NCBI RefSeq assembly: GCF_947623445.1
Contig: NC_135242.1
Coordinates: 20,398,001-20,462,000, forward strand
Direction of reading: 5' to 3'
Source: Clavelina lepadiformis
Lineage: Eukaryota; Chordata; Ascidiacea; Aplousobranchia; Clavelinidae
Length of the DNA stretch: 64,000 nucleotides
A model generated the notes under the pieces. The model made no database searches. It saw nothing but the letters and a program-made list of their open reading frames with translations, and was not told where the DNA came from. Positions 51,819 to 64,000 of this stretch are shown piece after piece. The translations under genes and the position numbers were made by a program. Numbering within the stretch: the stretch's first letter is position 1; every line of letters begins with the position of its first letter.

Positions 51819-54800
51819 GCCACAACTATCCTAATCTGATGCGAGTCAAGCCCAGTCATTAGAAAATGTAACATTACAACACTGATTTAAGGAGTTATTG
51901 CAAAGATAAGCACTATGAAATAAAAAAGGCAAAAAATAACTTACAATGAAAGCAAAATTAAACTACTGCATAATTATGGTATTACTTATTGTAAATAATT
52001 TTACAATTACGTTTTTGTTAGAATTTGTGTAAAGCTTACTTGGATTTCATAAAAGTATAAGACATATTACTAAAATAAAAGTATTGAAGTTGAGCCTTCG
52101 CTATACTTGCTATACTGTAAGTATTTGAACGGCAAAATCCACAAACAGTTTTACAGGAGGTAGCAAGCTGATAACAAACTTTATCTTTGCCACATGTTAA
52201 ACCCAAGATAAAACTTCACGAGGTGTCGCATTACAATTTTGTTGAGGCTGTAAAAATGATGCATGTAAACAAAGACAGGTGAAATTTGAGAGTGTACTAC
52301 AATAACCATATCTTAACATCGGAAGTTAGTCAAAATTTCAGTTCAACAACAAAATAGATATTGAACCAAATAATAAACAAATTTGTTTCTGCAGAACACT
52401 GTCAGTCTATAGACATTGCAGGCACTGTGGGAAAATTTAATAAAACATCTGCTGAATTGATAACACTTAAACATAAAACATCCATTCAGTTTAACATTAT
52501 TTATCAGATCATTGTGTATTTAAAAATACATCAGTTGTACCACTGTTGATGGCTAACAAAATCTGAAACTGAATATTTATTAGGTGTGACAAAATCTAAG
52601 CTTCAGTGACTTATAATGTAATGAACAAATGAGTTATAATAATCTTAATTAACATCAGCAAACACTTTATGTTATCAAAAACATGGTATGCATCACTTGA
52701 TCAAAGAACAATTAAACCTAAAATACTATTCTTTTAACTTTTACATGTACTGTAATTTAATATTTTAATGCTTAATTAAATCACATTACAACTAGCAGCA
52801 AACTAGCTCATTCGTAGGTCACATGCCTTTAGCGGGTGATAGCGGTAAAACTTTCACTTTACCACTGTTTCGCAAAATAGTAAATTTGAAAAGTTCAACA
52901 AACAATTGCTATCACTTTGCCATAAATTTTGTAATTAAGTTGTTCTTAGTGATTAATTTTGTTCTTTGGTGATCCCACAGAAAAAAACTTTCTTTGTAAT
53001 ATGATGTCAAAAATTAGATATAAAAATGAACAAAACAGATTGAAAAGTATGAAGTGAAAATAGAGCATGAAAAATTGGGCATTATAATGTTTGAATCAAA
53101 GTTGAGAAGAAGTTATTTGATAATCTTGAAAAATATATAAGACATACACCTCTAGCATTGCTGATTATAAGCAAATACGTAATAAATAAAAGCAAATAAA
53201 GTGAATGGGCATCTATATTAAGTATTTATTGTTAATTTTAACTTATATGGCTGAAAAGCTAAGCATTTGTATACTAAAATAAACAAATTGAAAATACAAA
53301 TTTACATGAACATCAAAACACAACATGCCGGTATTAACCTTTGTATAGCCTTGCTATATAATGCACTCTCATAATAATAAACCAAAGTTACTAGTTAGTA
53401 GCGCTTTAAATCAACATGACAATGTTCACAAAATACACAATGTTAATGCAAATTTGCATTCGCATCAACATGACAAAATACACACAACTAAATTAAGAAA
53501 GGCCTAAGCATAAAAGCTAACGCCTAACTGCTGAGAAATAAAGGAAATGATTCACTGAATCTACACAAAATTAATGTCATCAAAAAATATAACTTTTAAT
53601 ATCATGCAGCACCTATACAAGAATATTTTCAATAACAATCTATTTGTTACCATACAATTCGGCCAGGCATTAATAGCAATTGCTCTTGTTCAGTGGTTTT
53701 GGTTGAGATTTTCAAATTCAGGCAAGATCACAAATAACTATAATAGGTAATTAGAAATGTATTCGTATTTAATAAACGTTGAAATATCTTAAGATCTCTA
53801 TCAACAAGGATAAGACCAACGATCTGAACTGATATCTCACAACGTTTATAAGTAAATTTTATCAAAATTGACAGTTTTTATTTGACAGAAAAATATATTA
53901 GGCCAGAAATAGCATCCTCTGATTCGGAAACTCATAGGCCATTTTTGGTGAAATATATCTCTATGTCAAACCAAAACTGACTGATCTGATTAAAACTTAC
54001 ATTTATTTAAACTATAAAAAAAGTAACCATCGCAAAATTCACACAACAATTTTGGTAAATAAAGCTGAGGCATCATTGCTGAGTTTAAGTCGTATAAAGA
54101 CCTTACATGGTCCAAGAACAAATATTCTAATAGACTAATCATTTCAACCATGTAAAGGATTAGTACAGTTATGGAAAAAGTTCAACAGAGTGGCTTAGGA
54201 CGGTAGTTGTAAAATCTCAAAAAAAATTTTAAAAACTACAATTCAAAATATTTGAAATTGGGAATACTTTGCTGTAAATCTGAAGCTTATCTATAATATA
54301 ACAGGTAACAGCAAATACCACCGTGCATGCCAGTGATGTGGTAGGCCTACTGGTAGGCTATGCTACCGCCTGGTCGCTAAGCCTTTAATTTATAATGGCT
54401 TTTACCAGTTAATTCTATTCCAACTTAACGAAGTCATCAAGAAGCTAAGAGCGTTAACAAAGTCAAGTGCCCATGGACAACAACACGTGAAATCCCCACA
54501 TACCGAAGTCATGAGCATTAAAGTATGACGCCAAAGCTATATGCATCAACAGGCAATCTAAATAGGGAAAACCCCAATGTACCAATTTTTTTTAGTATTT
54601 TCCACCAAAATAAAAACGTTTGATTTGCAAACTACTAAAACTAATGTTGCTTTATTTTAGCTTAAACTAAGATGTCTTTAACGTTATCTTCAATGTTAAA
54701 TCAATTGCTTTTTAGGGTACTCTTGTTTTACACAATATAGAAAGGTATCAGAAACAAAGAAAGACGACCAAACCGTTCAGAAAACAGCGACAAAAGCTGT

Positions 54801-55093
54801 ATGTAAACACTTGCTACCGCACAGCAATAGAATTGCAACTACCATAACGCAGTACTACCTGGGTTTGAATAGCTAGATCGCTTAAAGGGTGTACGATATT
54901 TGATACAGCTCTGGGAATACGGAAACACTTAGCAACATGTTATACTAGCAAAACTTTGTTTTCTTCGGTAACGATAATTTATATAATGATATTCTGTGAA
55001 ATTGTTAATAACTTTTCAGCTGTTGTATCAAGCATCTATTACTTTTGTGTTATTGCTCTATCAATTTCTATGGCGGTCTACGCCGTACAAATA

Positions 55094-55547
55094 CAGTAAG
55101 ATCTCGGTTAATTTCGCGACTTGAATCTAAGCAGTTTATGCGAACTTATGCGGTAGGTACGAATTTAGCGAATATGGTGTTGTAAATGCAGTAGCAGTAG
55201 CTATACAACAGGCGTATTATTATGTAATGTATATATCAGCAAAACTGAAGGTGCTAATCAGAAACTATTCAAGACTGATGGATGTCTCAATTGAAGTTAA
55301 GCTAAATATTTTGCATGTACAACGGACGCAGTTCGTAAGTAATATGACCAAATATACATCAAATATGCATCAAAAATTCATGATATGTTTAGTAAATCGT
55401 AAACTTTAACAAAGCTATTTTTTAACTTTTTTATGATAAGTTGAGATGTTTTTGATTATATGATAAACTGCTGAAAAAGTTGAATCTAGATTTTTTAATA
55501 AATTTTTTCGAACTTAAACGGGTGTCAACTTCACCGGGATATTACTG
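55094..55547. mobile_element. Tc1/mariner (pogo-like) MITE (454 bp)
   Basis: The left end CAGTAAGATCTCGGTTAA mirrors the right end TTCACCGGGATATTACTG. TA flanks both sides. There is no transposase. The ends differ from the Tigger-like copies at 5-7.6 kb, so this is a different family. Confidence 0.82.
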
Positions 55548-56391
55548 TAAGTCTACGGTCTATTCTATACTGTAAGTCTACGCCACACGACGGCCAAGGC
55601 CAAACAAATTATCCCAAACCCCAATTTTATTTAGTTTTGTTGGAACATTTTCACCATTTGCGTTTTCGTGTAGCAAATGCTTAGCAAACCAGGTGCCGCA
55701 AATAAATTAACCAAAGATTTGGTCAAATTTTAGAAACTGCAACTTAAATAGGAACATATACTCAAGTCTTTTTACATAATCTATGTAATGAAAACTCCTT
55801 TGTTAACTAGCCTCGTTTTATCTTAATTATTTCTTGGGTTTTGTTTCTGCTTCGGGCAAGTGTGTTTTCTTCGTTGTAGACTACAACTACTTCACGGTTT
55901 GCATTGTTACAAACGAACATCTTTTGAGCTGTGAGGTTGTGTTGCTTTGCTTATCCTTATTCTATTATTTCAGATGAACGATTTTACGTTATATAAAGCT
56001 AAGTATAACGGCATCATTTAGTACAATCTATGAGTCAAAAATCAAGTCGAAGCACTCGTATGCTGAATTCAATTCAATTAACGATCGCTTTTACTTTTTA
56101 AGAGATAGTTACGACCGTATATCAAAAAAAATATAGATATATTTAGATTGGATATAAATATTGAATGAAATTTCACGATTTTGACGCAAGGTAAGTAGTG
56201 GTTTGTGGCGGTTTTGTATAGTTAATTTGGGGTGTACGGCCATCGTTACTAAAACCGGATGAAAACCACTGATGTTTAAGATTCATTGATTTCACTATCG
56301 GGTCAATTTCACAAACTTACGACGTCAAACTAATTACCTTTAGATGTACAGTATAAGTTAACTCAATTAAACCTGAGTATTTATTATATAA

Positions 56392-56803
56392 CAGACGTGG
56401 GCAAACTGCGGCTCGCGAGCCGCATGCGGCTCTCCGGCATGTTTTTTGTGGCTCTTCTAGTCGAATCGTAAAATTCAAAAAAATGTAAAGGCTACCAAGA
56501 GTACCGTTTATGAAAGTTTCTGTGTAGTTTTTCTTTATTTAGGCCAGCATTTCGTTTATGACGTAACACTAGACATCGATTCCAACATTCTTTTCAGGTA
56601 TAGATTCTATACTCTATTGCAAAGGTTGTCAAAATGCACCTCACCAACATGTTTTTATGGGTCTTTTAGTTAAAAAGTAATATCCCAAAATGACTACTAA
56701 TAGTATAATAACCAAATTGACAATCATTACTGATTTTGCGGCTCGCTGGTGTTTATATTTTTCCGCAAGTGACTCTTTCATTGAACAAATTTGCCCACCC
56801 CTG
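56392..56803. mobile_element. hAT-like element (412 bp)
   Basis: Ends CAGACGTGGGCAAACTGCGG and AATTTGCCCACCCCTG are inverted repeats. An identical 8-base duplication TTATATAA flanks it (56384-56391, 56804-56811). GCGGCTCGCGAGCCGC-type palindromic sequence lies near the left end. Confidence 0.93.
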
Positions 56804-57804
56804 TTATATAACATAATGAAGTACATGACATGACTTTTAAGCCATGCGCCCCTTAAATTGAAACAAAACTTTGACAAACATTTCGTAACAAAGGTTTATA
56901 TAAGTCGACGATATGCTTACTCACCACGAAACGAAGGTGTAGAAAGAGAAAAAAGAACTCTCGTTTTTTCTTTTGCTCTTTCAGCGCATTGGTTTAGGAC
57001 TTTAGGACTTTAGGTCATATCAGGTAACGTCTTGTGCAGCTAAATGCACGAATACTATTTCACAGCTTTCAAGCGGCGCAAATTGATCACATTTTGGTTA
57101 TTGTTGAGATTTGATTGCTGTGTCGAGCTATGATACTGTCATGATTTTCTGAAGTTTTGCAGTACTTGCGTGGCTAAACGCCCAGCATATCTTACATAAC
57201 CAAGAAGCAAATTGAAATCTTGCTGAGTGACGCTAAAGAATGGAGATTATGTCGAGAAATATGATGGATTTTCTAGTAGATGGGAAGGTTATCAATGAAA
57301 GAGTAGTAATTAATGAATAAATAGGCTATTAGCAACTAACAACTGTGAGTCGTACACGAAACAAAACAACGTACTAGTTGTCAAGCCCTTCAAAGCTATT
57401 TTGTTGCGTTGTCCACTGTTATATAAAATGTAAACGTAGTTTAAAACAGGTAAAACTGTGCTATATTATGTTGCAGGAAATATGTTAGGCGTTAGCTTTA
57501 GCCTAGCAGATGCGTAGCCAAACCACCGCAACACGCGTACCTCAGCAAGTTCGTTTAAAGGGCTTCGAAACAAACAAATTGAGCAGCAAGCCTTGTCATA
57601 TGTCCTTTTAAGAAAGCCGAAAGATTGAAACCTTTTGCACAGTTGCTTGTTAGTTTAGACAAAATCGTAAAACATTTATGAATCCGATCAGGTGCATTTG
57701 TATTGTAATGTTTGCTTGCGATATGTTTATCTCACATGTAATTTCTGTTTCCATTCACAGAACTGTATTAAAACTAATCGTTGTATAAGTGCCACAAACT
57801 GAGC

Positions 57805-60800
57805 ATGACGAAAACATCCGCAGCAGTTCTGAAAACAGCGGTTACTCAAGCGTATCAAGGTAAGCGCAGCGTTCGAAATTGCGATTCTTGGTTACAATGC
57901 ATATTGGCACTGGCTTGATATATTCGTCAACCCTGCTTTTACCCATTTTTTTTGTAAAATTTGTACCCACTTAGCTTGAAGGCTTCAGCAATTGTAATAT
58001 GGCGAAGCGTTACTTTGGTAACAGAATAATTTCTATCACCGGAACAAATTGAAAATAGCCTGAACATTTCCATAATAATTTTACTTTTACCTAGCTATTT
58101 GTATGTTGTTTACTTTGAGTCTAGTGCAAAAATGCACAACCAAATGACGTCACAATTTAGGTAGTAGGGGCCTAGTATACAAATGCATCACGCCGTTGTG
58201 CACTAGACCCGTTTACTTACTACTCTGTTGACCTCGTTCCTGTCGTTGATGACATTATTTCATTAATAATTTATGAGTTTTTTCGATGGTACTTGCATTC
58301 ATTCAACCATCTTAATGTGACTTCATCGAGCGATTATGCTGTCTTTTTGTCTTGTCTAGCCATCGTAACATTTTTCCAGCAGATGTCAAAAAAGCGTGTC
58401 CAAATGATCTACCCCTTTGGTTTTATCCTTGCAGGATTATTCATTGGAGATGCGGTCGCCATGCCAGTACATTGGTACTACAATGTACCAGCCATCAAAG
58501 ACGACTACAATGGCTGGATATCTAAGTACGAGAAGCCCAAAGACGACCACCCAACCAGCATTTTAAGGCATTCAAACACAGGTACCAATGTATATCTAAC
58601 TGCTATGGGAAAATGTCATAGAACATCTTAAGCTTATCGATGCCTTTAGTCAGTGCTACATATACAAAATACAGTACATTATTTGCATACAAATAAATTA
58701 AGTCACCAATATGGACGCCTAGTTCGGAATATTTTTGTCAGGGATGGCATCCCAAACCAGCGCGTTCACTTCGCCTGGAGGCCAGCAAAGTAATTACAAT
58801 AGCGCAGGTTATGATTACCAGCAGTTTCAGAATTAAAATCTGCTAGTATCTTCTCGGCAGTACAGCTTACGTTAAACAGACTGGTGTACAGTAGTCCAAC
58901 GATCGTCATCACTCATCACCACAAAAAACTTTCAAAGACACATGTTGTCATATCACAAAAATCGAAGCATGAATATCAGGCATTAATACGGACTAATTCA
59001 ATACATAACGTGTACTGAATATCATTTTTAGGCGTCTGTCACTGAAGAAAGTTAAAGTTAATTTTTCTGAACTTTCAGTTGAACTTTCTCTTCTGTAGGT
59101 GTCTTGTATGTAGCAAAAATGGATTTTTGCTCTTGGTAGCTTATGGTGCCTTTGTTTGAATCGGCGTTAAGCTTTTGCAGAAGACCGGGCATTCCTGCAA
59201 CTAAACATTACAAAAATCAACTACAGGCAACAGATATCCGGCGAACATGCTAACTAAGACCTTGACGACATTCAAGCTGACATTTTACAGAACTATTTTC
59301 TTTACCTTGCATTGCACCGTTGGCTATTTCCGTATTTCCGGGCGTAAGTTGCTGGGGGGCGAATTGAGTTTTGAACGGTAGTGGAATGATTTGTGGCCGG
59401 GGCTGGACCCACTGCTTGCTCTGAGGGCAATACATTCTGCGAGTGGGCCAGGCTATGTAAGCAGGCTGAAGGAAGGAGTAACGCAAATTTGCAGACCCAT
59501 TCGCCATAGGAAACGGCGTCGCTGCAACACAACAGAAATCTTAGGAGTTTGCAAATAAGGTGTAAATAGGCAATAGTTCTTGCAGTAAGTCGGTATCGTT
59601 ATTAATCTAACCAATGCTTTACCTTGTGGGGTAATAATTCAGTAGAAATTGCCTGTGGTAATTTTGTCTACATTAAAATGGTTTTCAATCGCTTACCCGA
59701 TAGTTATTTCATATCGGCACAGGCGGAACCAAAGTCAAATTCGACTGAACTTTAAATCAACCTGTGCCATGAACATCGTTGCTGCCTAACTTAAATAGTG
59801 AGCTGTCTGAAGCATTGCATGGTGTGTTTTGCCTGAGATACTTACGGGAACTTATTATTCTGGGCGCTGGGTAACCGATCTGTCCTGGAACTTGGTACAC
59901 CGTGAATGGATTATTGTGCGCATAACCAACTTGTGGCTGGCTCGAATCGCTGGTTGGCAAGCCAATTGGCACGCCACCTCGTTTTCCATGAATCATAGTG
60001 CCGGTGAGGTTTGCGCTGCTAGTGTTCATCTGTTGCATTTCACCCGATGGTTTGGTTGCTTCTGGAAAAAAGACTTGATTGCTGCAATAAATCTGTCTTC
60101 AATTAAAACGTAGTTAAAATATAACGACAAATATTTGGTAATAACAATTTGTTAAAACTGGTTTGTAAGTTAAATATGAGAATTTTGAAAAGAACTCTTG
60201 GATACCTTCAGGAAATGCGTGCGATGTCGTGTACATATTAAAGGTTCCCTGGCAACTTAAATCTAACGGTTGATCGGTAAACGCTTGTTCCACTATGTTT
60301 TCCTCCGTTTCGATACATTCTGGATTATCGCCGCCCTTGTTTTTCAATAGATCTTCGTTTTCTAACGACAAATCTTCCTCCATATTTTCATCATCTTGTT
60401 TGTGGGAATCATTATTCACCGCATTATCGGCCACGCAATTATAGCAATTACGCATTGCTTTCGGTTCATCTATTTTCTCCTTGATTTGAATCGAATGTTT
60501 GGTTGCCTCTAATTTGCTCTCTTGTTTGCAGCCGTCATCCTGAATCTCTGTGTTAGGTAGCTGAAGGTGATTAAAACGACTTGGCCTTGCAACCATTGTA
60601 GGTGGAGAATCTTAAAAATTGTATGCCTTGTTGTGAAAAAGAACTACCGCCGTGACAGTTACTTTCGATGTTTATTCGTATAGGCTACAAGGCAAACCGA
60701 CTGCTGCCATTTTTCTAAGCTTGTTATACACATGCTTACCAGAATTGTCATCCCACGCGCACTCGTAGTCAAATGAAGGATGTCTTTTTGGTTTCGCCTT

Positions 60801-63800
60801 GCGTTTGCGCTTGCTTGGCGAGTTTGGCAAAACATTATCTCCCTCTGCTGCAGATGCGCTGATTTCAGCTGCCGCTAGTGATGACCTTTGTCTCTTTGCT
60901 GGCTGGGGACGCACACCTCGTTTCATAAACATCAGCAAATCAGGACGGTCCCGGTGAAAATACCTAAATCGAATGATACTTTCATACTTTCTAAATATAG
61001 TTTAGAAATCCATTTTAATACTTTTCAAATGACTTTCTCACTGGCACGTTATGTTGTTTAAAGATTTTGAGAAAAGACAATTAAGTAAACAAATACTGCT
61101 TTGTTAAGTAATTTTGTTAACACCGGTGACGGTTACTGCTAGAATAAGGTTTTAAGTTGTTTTAGGTGGTAGATAAGGGCCACGTTATACCATTTAAGCG
61201 TGAAAATACGGTGTATATGAGCATTTTTTGCCGGTGAAATAGAAACTGGCTTAAATTTAAACTTATTCCAAAAACACTTGCCACAGTTTACTTACGGATG
61301 GAAGTACCGCCGAATATGTGTTGGTTCTCTTTGGCTTACAACTTCTATAGCGTTTGTATCAATGACTTTTCGAAACCCATACGCATGCAGCTGTCTTATG
61401 AAGCTTGTTGTGGATGTAGTTTTCAGCTGGTACTTCCATCTAGCATGAGTATTTTGAAGTAGCTCGTCTTCAAATTGCCTTGTGTTAATAAGCATCTGCT
61501 CTCCATCCCCCGCCCAGCGCATGCACAGGCATTCGTCATCGTTTACCATTCGATAGAGTTTAGTAGGAAAAAGCGATACTGTTGCTGAAAAATCTGGAAA
61601 ACTTATCATTTTGCTGTAATTGCGAATCTTACCGCTAAGGCTTGTGCACCCTTCACAAACATTATAGCAGTAATCGCAGGGCATTATTCATGGCGATTCA
61701 TTTTGATTTTCTGTTATTGAGATTTATTACGTCATAATCAAAGCATTGTTGTAGTTCGCGAATATGACGTTTTGGCCCGAAAAACCAATAGCTATGCACT
61801 GCACAATGCTTTACAGAATACAATACATTGTTTGGCGTTGGTACAAAAAATGTTGGGTGGTGGGTCAATTCAATCTATATCAAACCCACAGACGTTAACT
61901 GTTTAGTCCTGGGTTTGATCGTCCATGGGTTGAATTGACATGGAACCAAAAACGTTTACTTCTGTACCTGTATTTTTGTTTAGGTGGAAGTGGAAGAAGT
62001 CATGGTTCACAGTCTGACCCTGTTATTGGCAAAGTCATTCTTCATGACAAATTAGACGCTTGGTCAGGTAGAAGTAATGCGTCTCACTACCACCAAGGTA
62101 TACTAGCGTGATTATGGTTGGTAATTTTTGCTTTCATAACGTCAATCTAAAATCAAACAGGTTTAGTGCAAACTACTAAATCTTCTCATTACATAAGCGA
62201 GTTGTTATGCAACTTCGGAGAAGTTACGCAACATCAGCTAATGTCGACTGGCGTATTTTGTGTTTATATAATATGTGTGGAAGGTGTGGGCGTGATCGCA
62301 GCCCAAGGTGTTATTAACTCAAGTACATGTGCTTGTTTATTAAATTAGCCGTGCCCGCAGTTAACATAAGAATTGACCATAGCATAGCCCTGTAAACGAG
62401 TTAGTGATAGCATGTAATGTGATATACGTCTTTCTGGTGCTTTTACGTCATGTCCTATAACTAAAATTAACCTTTCTGGTTTCTATACACTGTGTGTATG
62501 TATTCCACGTTTTTAGGTATGGAAGCAGGCGATAACACATTGAACTGTCATTGTGCGTTCCGTTTAATGAAAACACTTCATGATTGTCCCAAGAACATGA
62601 CGGACGAGGCTGTTTTGAAACAAGCCTTTGTGGATTATGTAACATTTATGACAACGCCAGGCTCCCACAATGACACGTATGCTGAATCATACCATCGGTA
62701 ACTAAGACAAATGCAATAACATTACATCTGTAACTGTATTGGGGCCTATAATGTAGGTCGTAGGATAACCCTATTACTACAATGGCTATTATTTAGATAC
62801 GCCTTGTGTAGAAGCGGTTTTACATGATCTAAAGTACTGTGGTACGATACAGATCATTTTAAAGATGAAAAATATATTTTCTAGTAAGTTTTTTGCTGAT
62901 TGGGTGAAGGCAGGCGGACCGATCGATCTCGAAGACTTGTTCAAATTCACCACCGATCGTTCAAAGAGAATGCTCATTGACACCCAACTGGATGTTATTG
63001 GCGCATTCGTTGTTCCTACTGCTATAATCCTTCACAACATCCACAGGCCCATAGAGGAAGTGACCCGCGTTACACAAGAGTTGTACAGGTAACGTTTGCC
63101 GGAAGATATTATATCGTTTGTCACGAGTTATGTTACGGTTTTTAAATGCTCATCGTACTGTTGAGCGATTGTGCAGTTTTAAAGCCTTCTTCCAAACTTT
63201 CGCGCCGTAGACTGTGAATTTTTCAACTCATAGCCTAACCATCTTTTTACAAAGAATGTAGTTTACTACTTTGTAGGCATTGATAATTTTTCTTCCTCAT
63301 CCGTAAGTGGAAACTAATTTACCCAAGCATTTTTATTTTCCAGCCGAACTCATCCGGTAGATGGCATAATTGAGCCGATGAACGCCTACATTAGAATTTT
63401 GCATGCAGTGGTCAGAGGAGGATCTCTCAAAGACGAAGCTGAAAAGGCACTGAAGGAGCATCTGGGGCCTGCTGGCGGAGCGATGATAAGAACTTTTGAC
63501 CAAACTGTGATATCGTACGTAGAAAAATATCATCCATTGCCTAAAAATACTTGTTATTCTGTGCTGAAACCTATTCAGTAAACCTATATCTACTTCAACG
63601 TTGATGTAAGTAGGGCTGCAACTAACGTACCAATCATGATAATGTCAATTTAGTACGTTTTACATGCTTAAATATTTATGTGGAACGTTGTGCACGCACT
63701 CATTGTATCCACTGTCCATTGTTCATTATCTTGCGCTAGCAAATATCTGTGTTTCAAAAAGGTGCTCTTCCGCACTGGCAAATTATCTTTGCGGCTTCTA

Positions 63801-64000
63801 TAATCGGATCACCTCGACCTGAAACACATTTATAAGATCGTGTTTTGATAGGAAATTTGTGTTTTTCTGCTGTGGCGCTTAAACACTGTCTGCATTCTAT
63901 TTTCTTTCATTGTCGCAGTTCGAAAACGAAGCTGGCAGCTTTTCAGAGAATTGGCGAAAAACTAGGCTTAGCATGCTACGTCAATGGGGCTTTTGCTGTC
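57805..64000 (+). CDS. ADP-ribosylglycohydrolase-family protein, copy 2 (3' end beyond the window)
   Basis: Exons 57805-57859, 58435-58581, 61984-62097, 62517-62697, 62885-63088, 63344-63514 and 63919 to beyond 64000. The start is MTKTSAAVLKTAVTQAYQG. Exon 2 has GLFIGDAVAMPVHWYYNVPA, the same family motif as copy 1. Exons 2, 4 and 6 are the same length as their partners in copy 1 (147, 181, 171). One difference is that copy 1's exons 5 and 6 are a single exon here (62885-63088). The last visible residues (LGLACYVNGAFAV) correspond to copy 1's LGIACDVKGAWPI, so the metal-binding C-terminus lies off the edge. Intron 2 (3.4 kb) holds a complete HSF-type gene on the other strand. Confidence 0.88.
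58121..58206 (+). repeat. Short two-copy element, copy 2
   Basis: Same family and orientation as 25982-26065; here the inverted ends read CTAGTGCA and TGCACTAG. It lies in intron 1 of the second ADP-ribosylglycohydrolase gene. Confidence 0.75.
59058..61684 (-). CDS. Heat-shock-factor-type transcription factor, HSF5/HSFY-like, nested in an intron
   Basis: Minus-strand exons, 5' to 3': 61684-61296, 60963-60740, 60610-60206, 60061-59846, 59521-59306 and 59194-59058; 528 residues. The DNA-binding domain (about residues 28-145) shows SLFPTKLYRMVND, then MRWAGDGEQMLINTRQFEDE, then the recognition-helix region TSFIRQLHAYGFRKV. The HSF wing region and the YFHPYFHRDRPDLLMFMKR end follow. A basic stretch SKRKRKAKPKR near residue 185 is a likely nuclear signal. 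I see no heptad-repeat HR-A/B trimerisation segment after the DNA-binding domain. With the divergent recognition helix, this points to the HSF5/HSFY side rather than HSF1-4. The first 13 residues carry four cysteines in a CX2CX3CX2C arrangement. A second in-frame ATG (MISFPDFS) at residue 26 or so would remove them. The whole gene lies in intron 2 of the opposite-strand ADP-ribosylglycohydrolase gene. Confidence 0.88.
61685..61983. other. Presumed HSF promoter region inside the host intron
   Basis: About 300 bases between the HSF start and host exon 3. No named element is recognised. Confidence 0.3.

Larger units (their letters stand above)
50316..57804. other. Large gene-free stretch (7.5 kb)
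   Basis: AT-rich sequence between divergent genes (receptor copy A on minus, ADP-ribosylglycohydrolase copy 2 on plus). Three DNA elements inside are listed separately. Open frames of 60-90 codons occur but none has splice partners or recognisable domains. Confidence 0.4.

Noticed and set aside
56641..56877. Minus-strand 78-codon frame with a hydrophobic membrane-like segment
   Set aside because: It overlaps the hAT-like element at 56392-56803 and its flank, with no splice partners or homology; the hydrophobic run comes from AT-rich sequence.

Overview
The window is a stretch of an animal nuclear genome. It is AT-rich, with short spliced genes that use GT/AG introns, and with many non-autonomous DNA transposons between and inside the genes. 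MCM4, PCCB, NUF2, HSF-type and IL-17-receptor-type proteins point to an invertebrate deuterostome. Compact genes, some of them intronless, make an ascidian (tunicate) the best guess. That placement is inference; nothing here fixes the species. All exon models were assembled by hand from splice signals, reading phase and remembered family conservation.

Layout. 0.67-1.84 kb (+): 3' part of an unrecognised basic protein. 1.9-7.6 kb: gene-free, ending in a nest of transposons (a Tigger-like element split by a hAT-like element that itself carries a second Tigger-like element). 8.0-9.4 kb (+): intronless NUF2 kinetochore gene. 9.4-14.1 kb: small hAT-like elements and a frameshifted C-type lectin exon. 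14.1-20.4 kb (+): complete 13-exon MCM4, with two hAT-like insertions in its introns. 20.4-26.5 kb: gene-free and repeat-rich, with a 1.8-kb hAT-like element and an almost perfect foldback element. 26.5-29.3 kb (+): intronless protein with eight EF-hand-like modules. 30.1-33.7 kb (+): complete 11-exon PCCB. 37.4-39.4 kb (+): complete 9-exon ADP-ribosylglycohydrolase-family gene. 41.9-44.6 kb and 46.0-50.3 kb (-): two tandem IL-17-receptor-like (SEFIR) genes, nine exons each. 50.3-57.8 kb: gene-free. 57.8 kb to the window end (+): a second ADP-ribosylglycohydrolase-family gene, cut by the window edge. Its second intron holds a complete six-exon HSF-type gene on the opposite strand (59.06-61.68 kb).

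The housekeeping genes (NUF2, MCM4, PCCB) look intact and ordinary. The most interesting part is the right half: two related ADP-ribosylglycohydrolase-family genes bracket a tandem pair of SEFIR receptors, and an unusual HSF gene with an N-terminal cysteine cluster is nested antisense in one of them. No single new biochemical system is proved. The best leads are this cluster, the alternating EF-hand protein, and the nested and foldback transposons.
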